A stretch of 64,000 nucleotides of DNA, taken from Schistosoma mansoni. Its lineage: Eukaryota; Platyhelminthes; Trematoda; Strigeidida; Schistosomatidae. The notes under the pieces are model-generated. The model did no database searches, was not told where the DNA came from, and saw nothing but the letters and a program-made list of their open reading frames with translations. Location: NCBI RefSeq assembly GCF_000237925.1, contig NC_031498.1:13617906-13681905 (forward strand), written 5' to 3'. Shown here piece after piece: positions 35,656-46,899 of the stretch. The translations under genes were made by a program, and so were the position numbers. Every line of letters begins with the position of its first letter. The stretch's first letter is position 1.

Positions 35656-36674
35656 GTGTTGGACCAAAAGGTTTGTTAACCAAAATTAGCGGCAAAGTTA
35701 TTACGTCCAAAATGTTATGTAACAATAAACAACTTAATTTTGTTAAACGGATCAGTTTCTGGTACATGGTCGATCAAATCCTTGACTTCCGCAGCGATTT
35801 CAATGGGATGTGCGGCGACAACAAAGGCATAATTGGTCGCTTGGGAGCGTATGGCTCTCGCTAATAATAAGGCTTCCACTTGCACAAACCAGATCCTGGG
35901 GTTGTTGGCGCCGTATGCCGGTAGTCTGAACTCGGAAATGGCATTAACTGAGCTAAAAATATTATCATCTGAATGTGATGCGTTGAGGGGATTCACTTGG
36001 GGACAATCGATATCGGTACGTTTGCTTGGGGAGTACATAATGTGGAGAAAAAATATAATAAAACACTAGTGTGTCAAGTAAAAAATGCAAGTAATATTAT
36101 GATTGTAATACACTCGAGGCTCACCAGATAATTGTGGCGGACCAAAAAGTATATTAACCAAAATTAGCGGCAAAGTTATTACGTCCAAACGTTTATGTAA
36201 CAATAAACAACTTATAAGTTATTAACACAAATAAAAGTTTAGGAACGTTACTTAAATTGGCCGGCTGTTGCGTGTTCCGTTGTGCTTGGTCGCAAAAATT
36301 CACAATTATAGATAATTGATAATCCCAATGAGATAGATATGGCTCCAGTAAGTTTGCCAAATGTAGAATGTAATGGGAATGTCACAATAGTCTATAAATA
36401 TAGATGATAGTCAATTAATAGTCCAGTTATCATATTCACAGGCACAATAGAACGAGGCATGTGTGTATGAGAATGTATTTATTTATGAGTAATTACAATG
36501 TCATGCTATGTTGAATTCAAAAACGGTAGGAAGTTAGTTAGCAAGCGTTCAAGGTCAGACACTTCAACAACAAGTACAATTGTTTAGTGATAAATGTACA
36601 AAATGTGAACATAAACAAAATACATGCAAAAGCTATCGAAAATTGTTTACAAAATAGGTTTAATAGACCTATCT
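35656..36674 (-). mobile_element. Gypsy-like LTR element fossil with gag fragment
   Basis: Insertion absent from copy A. An LTR of about 540 bp (36133-36674) and the first 80 bp or so of its partner (35656-35737) bracket a gag-related fragment on the minus strand (about 35715-36038). That fragment is recognised from ISEFRLPAY and IWFVQVEALL, as in schistosome Gypsy elements. The ends are TG...CA and are flanked by TGCTTT / TACTTT, a probable target duplication. Most of the interior is gone and the element is broken. It inserted after the A/B duplication, or was lost from A. Confidence 0.65.
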
Positions 36675-36699
36675 CCATACTTTCAACCTCCTGACAACA

Positions 36700-37040
36700 G
36701 AAGTAGATTATTTATACCAATCAATTTTATTTGTCAATCATAGAACGTGTTTGGTGTGGGCTAAATATATCCAAGTAGTATATAACAACGGTCGGGCATT
36801 GAATGAATTTCAGTAGAACGAAGCGCGATCGGTATGAAAATGCATGAACAATAATAATCGGAGACGATGAACTGATATTTGCAGAAGTAACGTTCAAGGT
36901 TGAGACGATTGATTAATAGTTTGCAAATTGACTATGTACTATATGGTTCTCATATTTCACTCAGATATTCTGTAACTTTGTGCTCAAATACATTCGATTG
37001 TCCCCGTTCGTGTTCTTGTTTGCTACACTTGTAGAAGTGT
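36700..37040 (+). mobile_element. LTR-like fossil fragment
   Basis: Resembles 51846-52155, sharing text around GAAGCGCGATCGGTA and around CATTCGATTGTCCCC. Copy A has only the end of it (about 7780-7850), so A has lost part or B has gained it. No coding part. Confidence 0.45.
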
Positions 37041-39322
37041 TCAACAAGAATCATCTTCATCTAACATAGTTTATGAGGTCAGTATTTTTTGAATGTCTCT
37101 ATAAAGCATACTCGATCAAGTAATTAATAGTGAACAACTAAACAATATTGGAATAGCAGCAATAAAAAAGTCAGTTTCAACTGATTACTTATGTTTGAAA
37201 AATATTTAAACACTGGACGCCATTTATTTTACTCTTTGTTTAGAAAATGTTCAGAAATTTTCGGCACCTAACTGACAGGTTTTTAATAATTTTTATCGAG
37301 TGAGTTTTGAGAAATGTCATTTTGTTAATGTTATATGGTTGTTTATGTATGAAAAAAAACATACAGAGACAAAGAGGAGTTTTATTTTCCACATGATAAT
37401 CTTACAGGATATACTTGAGTTGGAGAACTTCAGTTGGTTCATAGTTTATTATTTCCAAATCCGTATAATGCTATACAAAGAAGGAAGATATAGAGAGTGT
37501 TTTCTCCTCGATCTGTTTACCGAAGATAACGGAAACTCGTTCTGTACTTTTACACAAGTATGTTCAGTATACATACATGAAATAATGAAAGCACTTTATT
37601 TACTAGAAAGCATTCGAAACACAATAATTGAGCTGTATTTGAGACTACACTAGTAAACTGTATTGATGGACGTGGATGAATTGCCAGTAAACAGTTAATC
37701 TATTTGAGCATTTTCCTAATGTTGACAAAAATTATTTTCAAAATAATTGAGTAATAATGCATATTTGAATCATTCAACACTCACATACGAAGAAAGGTCA
37801 CTTTTCAAAATGTTATTCTTTAAAACATTCGTGTAAACTTGAATACAGGTTCTTGGTAGAGTTTCATTGTCTAAGTTGGATGGATCAGTCATAACGTTTT
37901 CATTCTCCTTCTGAAAAGCATCATCATCACGAAGTTGATGTAGAAGTGATATATTCGAACGTGATATACCCATTGAGACATGAAATCAGAAAGATTGGTT
38001 CAGTAAAGAGTGCTCTCTTCGATGAATTTATTTTGAGGACTTTATAATAGCAAACTTATGCTCATTTTTTTCCCGAAATGCCAATAAGAGTGATTAAAAG
38101 AATATTACTAAACACGGCAACAGTACAGTAAAGAGTTAAAGGTACAAAATCGTACTTCCTATTTAAGGAACTGATAATAATGTCGTTGTTTAGAGCTTAA
38201 AATGATTCGAACTAAATATGATTTTAACAAATGTCCAACCATAGATAACTTAGTTTACAGAGAATTTTTTTCCTGGCTGGATAATTTTTCTGGCTAAGCC
38301 GTTTTAAACTACAACGAAGTAGACGTATTAGCAAAACGTTGTTAAAAACATTAAAATTTTCAGCCTACAAAGCCTAATTTCTCTGTATGTTCATTTTTTC
38401 TTTCCTATATTTCCATTATGTGTGATATTCGTTAGTTAATATCTAAATAGTCAGTAAAATCGATTGATGAGTATTTCGATTGATTGGTTGATGTATTTTT
38501 GAAATGTGGATAAAATATTCTTCTTCAATTATTCTTTGTCTTCTTCAGTGTGTTGTACAAAACTTAAAGTTTATAGTTTCAAATATCATTTTCCGCGGTT
38601 ACAGCAAATCAGTGTCAATCTAGTATTCATTATAGATGTTTTGTTCAAATCTGACGATGTTATAAATATCGTTTTAATACATGATTTGATTAACCTATAG
38701 TGTAAATGGAAAGCTCACCTGTACATGAGTTAGGTGTTCACAATAGTGTTCAGATAGATAATGAGCGCTTTACAGTTGAACAATTTAACTCTCAGGAGAT
38801 AATAACAAATTAGTTAACGTATTTTATTTCCTCTATCTTTGTCACAATTTTGCTACCCTTTCAAATTCTATCAAACAGTGAAATGAGAGTAACGTTTATA
38901 ATATATTATGATGGGTATGATGGATGATTTTCTCATGGGTATAACATGAATTACTGACAGGTGGAAAAATCAAGTTAGCCACTTTATTTGAGAATAAGTG
39001 ACTTTTAGAACTTATCACTAGTCTTAAGGATGAAAATTGTCGGTCAATACAAATATATGTCTGATCATTAAACTGTAAATTTTGTCCAAAGTGGTTTATA
39101 TACTAAACATTAATTTATTATGATTTATATAAGTAGATACGAATAAATGTGAGATGAACAATCTAAATTAGCTGGATGTTGAGACCTATCAATAGACTTT
39201 ACATTGTTAGACCATCGTTTCTCTAAATGTATTCGCAGTTGTCATAGGGTCTTACGTAGTTAATTTGATTTTAATGACTGGAATATTAATTTCAGTACTA
39301 CAACTACGAAAATGAGTGTTCT

Positions 39323-39672
39323 CTTATATCTAGAGCCTTGATTCTTGCTATGCCGCGTACTACTGGACTACTAGAACGATCGAACCCGCAACGTCGCAAG
39401 AGAGAAGACAGAAGACTAGTAAGTACGAATTTTATTCCCCAAATAGTGTCGAATATAGTACAAAAATCTCATGTATTCATAGTTTTTGGCTGAAAGTAAA
39501 TCATCATTACGGACAGTCAATAGGCACATAGGGGTCCCTTCTCATTCATCCAATACGGAAGCTACACGTTCAAATTCTAGAATGTTCCGCTAGTGGTGAT
39601 TGGATTGAATGTCTTCGGCTCTTTATGGGCTACTTGAGGCTTCTTTGAGTCTGCTAACGAGCCATCCTTATA
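39323..39672. mobile_element. 350-bp insertion with GTTCT target duplication
   Basis: Copies A and C both show the uninterrupted site; copy B has 350 bp between GTTCT (39318-39322) and GTTCT (39673-39677). The ends are not TG...CA and no clear terminal inverted repeat is seen. No coding frame. Family unknown. Confidence 0.65.
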
Positions 39673-39824
39673 GTTCTTTTTTCATGTCATCACTTTCTTA
39701 TTGTTTATTAAATAAAAAACTTGGTTAGTGACATGATCCATCCCAAAAGTTGAACGAAAGCATTCAGTAAATAAATATGTTACTAATGTATAACATTAGG
39801 GAATATTTATTTAATAAATCGTGA

Positions 39825-39885
39825 ATGCGCACCAGTACTACCAGGACGAAACTACCGTCCATCAATTCATCTATTGAATTACGAT
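39825..39885 (+). repeat. Second-family SINE ribozyme remnant (copy B)
   Basis: The counterpart of 11285-11375 and 54470-54600. The ribozyme core is deleted; only GGACGAAAC and a short flank remain. Confidence 0.6.
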
Positions 39886-40679
39886 GTGTTCACTCGATAC
39901 GTTTCCAAAATAATACCTACTTGTCAAATTCAATTTCTTTCTACAATTTATCTTAACTGATTTATTTGGTTTCATTTTATTTTCAGACCAAATATCTAAT
40001 CGCGTTAATTTGTTATTTGATTACATTAATCAGTTATCATCTCATAAGAGGTTATCTGTACAGTTACTGTGTCATTTAAATTGATTAGCTTCAGAATGTT
40101 TCCAATTTTCAACTACGTGATTCGTTGTATAAGAGAGTTTAAGCATCTTTTACAAAAAGTCAAGACAAGTTCACTTCTTTCTTTAGATCTACATGAAATA
40201 ATGTAGTATAACATTTGTTTTATTCCACACACTCTCAACTAATATAGGACTAGGTGAATAGACTATACACAAGTAGAATTCATTTTGAATAAAGCCTATT
40301 TTTCATTTTATCTTCTGAGTTGTATTGTCTACCACTTACTATATATGAATTATTCAAGAATAATATCGTCTAGGCTTCTTTTCTTCATAGGGTTCTCTAT
40401 TTCCTTGTTCTAGTACATCATTTAACTTTTTTGACAGCTTATTGTCTATATTATGTGATTATAGTAACTAAAGTGAATTGAATTATTGGTGTTACTTCTA
40501 TTCTTACTTTCTTGATATTCATTGTTAGATGTAATAACAATCAGATGATATAACTTATCACCTTCTCATTGACTTTCTCTATCTTTTACCAAGTTATTCA
40601 ACAATGGAAGTTAACTTCATATAATCTTTTTTACCATTTACAAAACTGAATAACTAAGAAATTATCGATTGTGACCGAT

Positions 40680-41480
40680 TAGTATGAGAATTAGAGAAAT
40701 GTGATCTAACTGTCTTCTAAACGATAACAAATGTGTCATCTACAAATCTGAGCAAGATGCGTGTTATGAATACACCGGCTAAGATAAATTATCCAATATA
40801 GGTCATCAATAAATTTATAACAACTGAGATACAGTAGAATCCATGACCAATCCATTAGTTTGTTTATATAAAGTCCTTTTAAAGGTGAAATTCATTGGTA
40901 TCAAGTAGTTTTAGAGATTTCACAATCGAACTGGTGCTTAATGAGCATCCTATAGAGAGAATATTATCATCATCTAGAAAACCACCAATAAACTTGAGAC
41001 GTAAACTAAAACACTAGTATTTAAAGATGTATTGTTCTTTATGACAGATAATCAGTGTTGGATGTAGTCACGTTGATAGATGTTCAAGAACGTTTTCTTC
41101 TCAATCACATTTTTCATGATAACTGTTCGTATTGCCGTTGTCGGATTTGGTAACAATAAGTCTATCCTTTTGTAAGGAACAAAGAGTTCTCAGTTCTTCT
41201 TTAAAAACATTTTAATTTTATCACAATGTGAAATATTTTTTAGCGGCAAATAAGATTCATTGTCTAAAAGTATCTTAAATATTCGTTCCAGAATTGGAGC
41301 GATTTCTAGAGTACGGAAAGGTTTTCTATGTATCCTAATGTTTAATCCCTTTTCTAATATATTTATTTCATCTGTATTTAAAATCCTAATTGAAAGATTA
41401 TGAACCACCCTTAGATCATTAGAATTATTTTTTAGTGGTAGTGTTATCTTTTCCTTTTACTTCAAACTTTTCCAATTTCT
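40680..41480 (-). mobile_element. Penelope-like element RT fragment
   Basis: The minus strand, over changing frames, carries VHNLS..ILNTDEINILEKGLN (N-terminal region), LRTLCSLQKDRLIVTKSDNGN, LYKQTNGLVMDS (in place of the usual TNGLAMGS) and RFVDDTFVIV with the catalytic DD. These are Penelope-like RT landmarks in the correct order. Stops interrupt it. The part up to 41209 is also present, inverted, at 53147-53670. Confidence 0.7.
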
Positions 41481-42804
41481 TAACTTGTCTAATTTATGAT
41501 GAATTTTATTAATGGGTTTAAATTTCATTGGTAAGGTTGAACGGGAAAGTATGAAATCAAGTGGGTATCAGAAGTCTGATTAAACTATTAAGGCTTTTGA
41601 TACATTCAATTCATATTACTAAATAAACATTCTTGATAACCACCATTATCCACACAAATACAAAGTGATTTCTCACATAGAATCATCTTGATCAAAATAC
41701 ATGACAATGACATAATCAGACCCATTTTTATTTTGTTTAAACGAAATATTCTTCCTCTTTCATTCATACTATTTAAAATTATGTTAGCTTAATTCAATTA
41801 TTTATTTGCTCTGACCATGTGAATCACACTGAGTCACGAAGCGTCAGTAATTCCAATTACTACCCACCGGTATATCACAAATATATTATTTTTCTTACCA
41901 AGCCTGAGGTTTTATCCACACATCTTCCTAATCGATATTACATCCGACTGTGCAAGATAACATTTTGCTTAGCAGTCATATACGTATGTAATTTAAAACG
42001 ACACCACTTTCAGAAGAATATTGGATTGATCTTTTATTCAGCCATGTCGTTAATTAGTTACTAATAATGTTAGTTGTTCTAATTTTGGTTGGTCTCATTT
42101 CTAATACTGAATCGTTAGAGCCGCATGCACACAAATGAGGTTACTTAAGAAGATTCAAAAAATATTTATTTTCTCTGATCAATCCTTATTTACTGACTGA
42201 ATAACCACAATGATATTCTGAAAACATAAATACAATTACCACGATCTTGTGCACAAATTTGTCACAAACAGCTCTCAACTTTTCGACTCCGAATATCTTC
42301 TTAAAAAAATATTAACTACTAATAAGTAGCAAAATATTCTACATGAAATTCCAGAACGCGATTTTCACCACTCTCCTCATAGCTTGTTTGTAAACAGATG
42401 TGAATTTTGTATGTTAGTTGTATCAATGAGGAAAGATTACTCCAGCTTGCGTTTTGTATTCGCACTGAGTGCCGAATAAAACATTGTCTCTCATCTTGAA
42501 ATCTAAAATTTGAAATACCAAAATTAATCAATTTTCGAGTTCAACTGTTCTGCCGACACTTATGCCAATCACTGTAAACATTACAGTGTACAGAATTTTA
42601 TTTTGTCACAACTATCGCTGAAGTGCAGCGGTGATGTAAACATTGGCAGATGTATTTGTTCAATGAAAATAAGCATATTAGTTTACTACATAAGAACAGC
42701 AAAAGGCAAGTGTAAATGGTGTCTGATAATTTTACTTCGAAAATGATGTAAAGCATTCCCCAAGGAATATGTATCTCTAATATTACGTTCCACATAATGA
42801 ACCA
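41481..42804. other. No gene seen
   Basis: AT-rich with short frames; no family recognised. Confidence 0.5.
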
Positions 42805-43230
42805 ATACGGATTCCTTAATATTTCTAAGGTTTAGGCTATCAGTTGTTTTACTTCTGAAGGCAAAGTTCTAGATTACTATCATTTCAGTAATATTAAACG
42901 GTGGATAAAAGCTGCAACCATGGAAGTGGTGTTTGAGAATTATGAATCTACGACACACTCCACAATATACGATTTTAACAATTAGGTGAAAATTTTAGCA
43001 GGGAATTATATAGATTTCTCCTCTCGGAGAATCAGTGCGCTCAATGTGATAATGAACCCTGTTTTGAATATCGAAGAAAATTATTGTTTTGTGTTATCGA
43101 GACTGTTTAATCTCTGTACGTAGAGTCGATTGACTGATATCCAATGAGAAATTACTTCAGTAACTTCAATGCTACTAACATTTTAATACTTCCACTTCTA
43201 CTTTACAATAGGCAGTCAGGATGAACACGC
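42805..43230 (+). pseudogene. Exon-like duplicated fragment, decayed twin of 13490-13930
   Basis: The plus strand repeats the minus strand of 13490-13930. An ATG at 42919 (AACCATGG context) opens MEVVFENYESTTHSTIYD, but a TAG soon follows, and the donor GTGAGT of the twin reads GTGATA here. Both flanks of the exon-like piece are conserved as well, so this is a DNA-level duplication rather than a retrocopy. Confidence 0.35.
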
Positions 43231-45222
43231 TGTTTAATCGGTGATACCATTGGATATAAATAGACGTATGCAGCTTCAAATGATCAAAGGATATTGAAGA
43301 GTATGATGAAATGTCTCAAGTACATGAGGAAAATACGAATTATTCGAAAATGACAAGGAACTCATTTAGTTTACACTAAATGTTCAGTTTAAACTTGTGG
43401 TAAATAATAAGGTAAAATTCATTCACCCTGTTAAATGGAATCCACTAGTTTTCAGTATATCCAACATATTTTACATCAAGATGATATGTTTATGTGCCTT
43501 AGAACTATGCATTTGAGGGGATTAGTTTGACTGAGAGATGCATTTGCTTATTTGTCAATGTGACTGCATAATGCAACCATTTAATACAAAGTATAAGAGA
43601 AATTATTACATAAATTAACATGAGACATGGAAATCTACATGAAGACAAGTTGCCACAGTTCACAAGATTACTTCACAGAAATTCAGATTGATTAATCAAT
43701 TTCCAGGAGTAATATGTTAGAAAAATATGTGGTCCGAAAAAAATGCATTGCTAATAATGCAGGCAAATAGTAGTAACGATAATACAGTATAAAATATAGA
43801 TTTCGCGTGAAAGTTTTAGTTGATATTTTAAATGGTTATAGAAACAGCGAGGCTAGCGAACATGAAATCGAACAAATTTTAAAACTCGAATAAACTAAAT
43901 AAGTAGTTCGAAATTCAAAAGTCTGATTCAGAATATCAGCTACTGAATAAAATTTATTACTGAAATAATCAACACCTGAAGGTAATTAATATCTTTGGTA
44001 ATCAATCAATCGGTATTGTGAGATGATATAATGTTGCGCATCAGTTAGATTTTTTAAACTACAACATACTCCGTGCCCTCAAGCTTAGCATCTCAATACT
44101 ATAACTGAAGAACTCAGACCGTACCTAATTACATTTCACACAACCTTCTAGTAAAATGGTTTTTTCTGAGGTGAACCATATCATAGACTGATAAGTATAC
44201 AAGACTGTATTAAAAGCACTGGGAAAGCCTAATGTGATGACAGATAGGCTTATTATCATCTGATAATGACTCAAGTGTTAAAAGACGTGAGGTGAAACCG
44301 TTTTACGTAGTATTCTTTATAAATACTCCTCACAATTTCAACCAACTTCTAGTTAACACCACTTTGCATATTCATTTATTCTTGTGGACGTTTTGGATTA
44401 ATATTCTCAGTTTAATATGAAATTTAATTGGTTCTGTCCTGATATTATCTGAACAACCTCTGAATATATAGTTGCACCAGATAACTCTTTTGTCCGACTT
44501 TGAGTCTTCTCAACGTTGGGTGATTTCAACTCTACTTAATATCAAAACTATTAACTGCGGTTCTACCAAATACATCTTCCAATACTACAGTCAATTTCTG
44601 TATGGCACGATCACTATTTAATCCCATCGGTAGGGTCCTAACTCAATCCCGAATTGATTCACTACATGGGTTACGAATTATTGCCAGTCCACATCAAAAC
44701 GGGTCATCTTTGAGCACATGGTAAGCATTCAAATAGGTAGTTTTAAAATTGATCAATTTAAATGTGATTTGGAACAGGTAAATACATCATAGGGAAATTC
44801 ATTTGTGAGATGTACCAATGGCCATCAACCACCATGCAAAACTGTTAACAGGCGGACATTTTCATTCTTCCCCGTTTGTACTCTGTAGCATATGATATGT
44901 ATGCTGAATGAAACAACGAAAGATATTGGCTTTAGGCATGAAGTCTCATTGGTTGGTGACCAATAGTTGTGAGTCTTTGTTTAATATGGTTACAAGTAAT
45001 GACGTGAAAACTATTGGTCAAAAGTATTTTTAGATATATTTATAAGCCACTAGAAACAAATGCATAATTTATCAACTAACGACGAAATCCAAATAGATAT
45101 TTCAATATTATTCAGAATCACTCAGTTCTTGTGAGAATCGTGTCACGCAAAAACACATACGATCATGAAATTCTGACATTGAAATAACTGCATAACTCAA
45201 TAGTCAGCTCGAATTACAAGGT
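43231..45222. other. Upstream region of receptor 3; no gene seen
   Basis: AT-rich sequence with no convincing repeat, RNA gene or exon. Confidence 0.5.
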
Positions 45223-46851
45223 ATGGATTTCAAATTGTGTAAACTGTGTGTAATGCGTTTGGGGAATTTTTCAGTTAACAATGGAATAGGGGTTTCTGTT
45301 GAATGGAATCCAGCAGTCAGAATAGCAATGACGTTCTTCTCAGTTGTTGTGGCAGGGGTAATATTTCTCGGAAATCTGCTGGTGTTAGTCACATTTGCGA
45401 TGACAAAAAATCTCCGACTTGAAATCGATATGTACATTGTCTCTCTTGCAGTAGCTGATTTTCTTCTGTCAATTCTGATTCTTCCACTGGCAATTGTTCG
45501 TCAATATGTTGGATATTGGCCATTTCAGTCCAATATACTGTGTCAGTACTTCATGTCTGGGAATTTTCTTTTTTGTTTAGCTTCAGTACTCAGTCTGTGT
45601 TGCATATCTATCGATAGATACATAGCAGTCACTCAACCATTGCAATACAACAGAACTCGTGACTACCACCGACCATTCAGTATGTTGCTGGGTACGTGGT
45701 TGTTGGCATTCATTTCTATCGCGTTACCATATGTTTTTAGTCACCAACACCATTTCAGTGAGGGGATATGTTACTTGGGCTACAATACTAGTTTCAGACT
45801 ATACGTAGCTGTTTTCCTTTGGTTTATACCTGTTCTGATAATTGTATGTGTTTATTGTGCGATATACTCTGCCATAAGACGCCATTCAATTCGATGTCGA
45901 CAAATGTTCAAGGTCCACACTGTCAATGTACATCAAGATCATTCACGGAACTTTCAGAGACAACCATCAGATACGACAATGAACTCCTACCGTAAATCAA
46001 GTAGGAAACCTCTGGTTCTTGCCGAATATTCACTTAGTAACCTTGGCATACCAATGTCCACCAATTCACTGATACTTCGTTTCAAATTATTCTGTAGAAT
46101 GTCAACCAGTGATAAATCGAATGACAGTATTGATGGGTCACTCAAATATCCTGTTAAACACAAATATTCTGCACAAGTGTCTGTCCATGTACATCCTCAA
46201 GTGGTAAACAAATCAAAAGAGGAAGTCAGACACGTGAACTCTGATTTAAAGTCATCCGATTCCGTTGAACAAGACCTGGGTGAAAACCTGATATTGTTAG
46301 ATCAAACAGGAAATGAAAATATCGAAGAACAGCCCAGTCTACAATGTGTACAGGAATGTGATCAAATATGTCAGGATAGAGGTAGGGGCACATCGAAATC
46401 TGAATTCACTGACGTTACCGACAATCCAAATGGTTGTGAACCACATTCTATTTCAGAAAATCCATATGACCTTGAATTTCGAAAATTTAACCTCAGTGAG
46501 GTCGATGCTAAAGATAAAGATTTTCCTCAAGCAGTCGTCCACGAAAATGAAAGAAATAAGTGCAGTCTGACTACATTTAAGCGAGAACTACAAACAGTAA
46601 AGGTCATGACAATAGTAGTTGGTTGTTTCCTCTTCTGTTTTTTGCCATTTCTCCTGGTACATTTAGGAGAAATTATTTGCACGTGCATATTTCCAGAGAT
46701 TCTACATGTACCACTTTCATGGTTACTATACCTCAACAGTTGCTGCAACCCATTTATTTACGCTTTTCGTAACAAGCCCTACGCGGACGCATTTCGACGA
46801 CTTTTAGACACAGAAAACTGTTGTGGAAAGATGAGACTGGTAACTTGTTAA
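45223..46851 (+). CDS. Aminergic-like class A GPCR with Asn3.32 and Phe6.48 (receptor 3)
   Basis: An intronless 542-residue receptor starting at ATG 45223; a second Met at residue 11 could also serve. One sequon (NFS) lies at 15-17. Landmarks: GN in TM1, SLAVAD in TM2, VGYWPFQS in loop 1, Cys107 at 3.25, DRY at 131-133, Pro in TM5, CFLPF in TM6, WLLY and NPFIY (509-513) in TM7. Residue 3.32 is Asn114, 6.48 is Phe473 instead of the usual Trp, and 5.42/5.43 are Val/Ala. Loop 3 is about 230 residues. The last 12 residues are Cys-rich (ENCCGKMRLVTC), a possible palmitoylation site. Codons are visibly less A/T-biased than in receptor 1. Ligand unknown; of the three it departs furthest from amine receptors. 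Confidence 0.93.
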   Translation: MDFKLCKLCVMRLGNFSVNNGIGVSVEWNPAVRIAMTFFSVVVAGVIFLGNLLVLVTFAMTKNLRLEIDMYIVSLAVADFLLSILILPLAIVRQYVGYWPFQSNILCQYFMSGNFLFCLASVLSLCCISIDRYIAVTQPLQYNRTRDYHRPFSMLLGTWLLAFISIALPYVFSHQHHFSEGICYLGYNTSFRLYVAVFLWFIPVLIIVCVYCAIYSAIRRHSIRCRQMFKVHTVNVHQDHSRNFQRQPSDTTMNSYRKSSRKPLVLAEYSLSNLGIPMSTNSLILRFKLFCRMSTSDKSNDSIDGSLKYPVKHKYSAQVSVHVHPQVVNKSKEEVRHVNSDLKSSDSVEQDLGENLILLDQTGNENIEEQPSLQCVQECDQICQDRGRGTSKSEFTDVTDNPNGCEPHSISENPYDLEFRKFNLSEVDAKDKDFPQAVVHENERNKCSLTTFKRELQTVKVMTIVVGCFLFCFLPFLLVHLGEIICTCIFPEILHVPLSWLLYLNSCCNPFIYAFRNKPYADAFRRLLDTENCCGKMRLVTC

Positions 46852-46893
46852 ACGACTTATCCTTCCACCAAAAGGATTTGCTTTGCTTGTACT

Positions 46894-46899
46894 AATAAA
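46894..46899 (+). other. Candidate polyadenylation signal of receptor 3
   Basis: AATAAA lies 43 bp after the receptor-3 stop codon and is followed by a T-rich stretch. This is the usual layout of a 3' end signal, but in AT-rich DNA such strings also arise by chance. Confidence 0.45.

Larger units (their letters stand above)
32333..41209 (+). repeat. Segmental duplication copy B (receptor-less)
   Basis: Direct repeat of copy A. 32333-33595 matches 1-2085 (missing A's 1130-1770), 35180-35392 matches 2080-2292, and 35430-40690 matches 7527-12195 (missing A's 8270-9178). The receptor-1 block of copy A, 2293-7526, has no counterpart. At 33596-35179 it holds SINE material instead. Bases 40096-41209 equal the reverse complement of 53147-54260 with no difference found by eye. 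No intact gene is seen. Confidence 0.85.

Noticed and set aside
38506-38700. A 64-residue frame repeated at 55355-55549
   Set aside because: It begins at GTG, is interrupted by a stop in copy A (after about 10350), and is explained by segmental duplication.
45204-45437. Minus-strand frame over receptor 3
   Set aside because: It is the shadow of the receptor coding strand.
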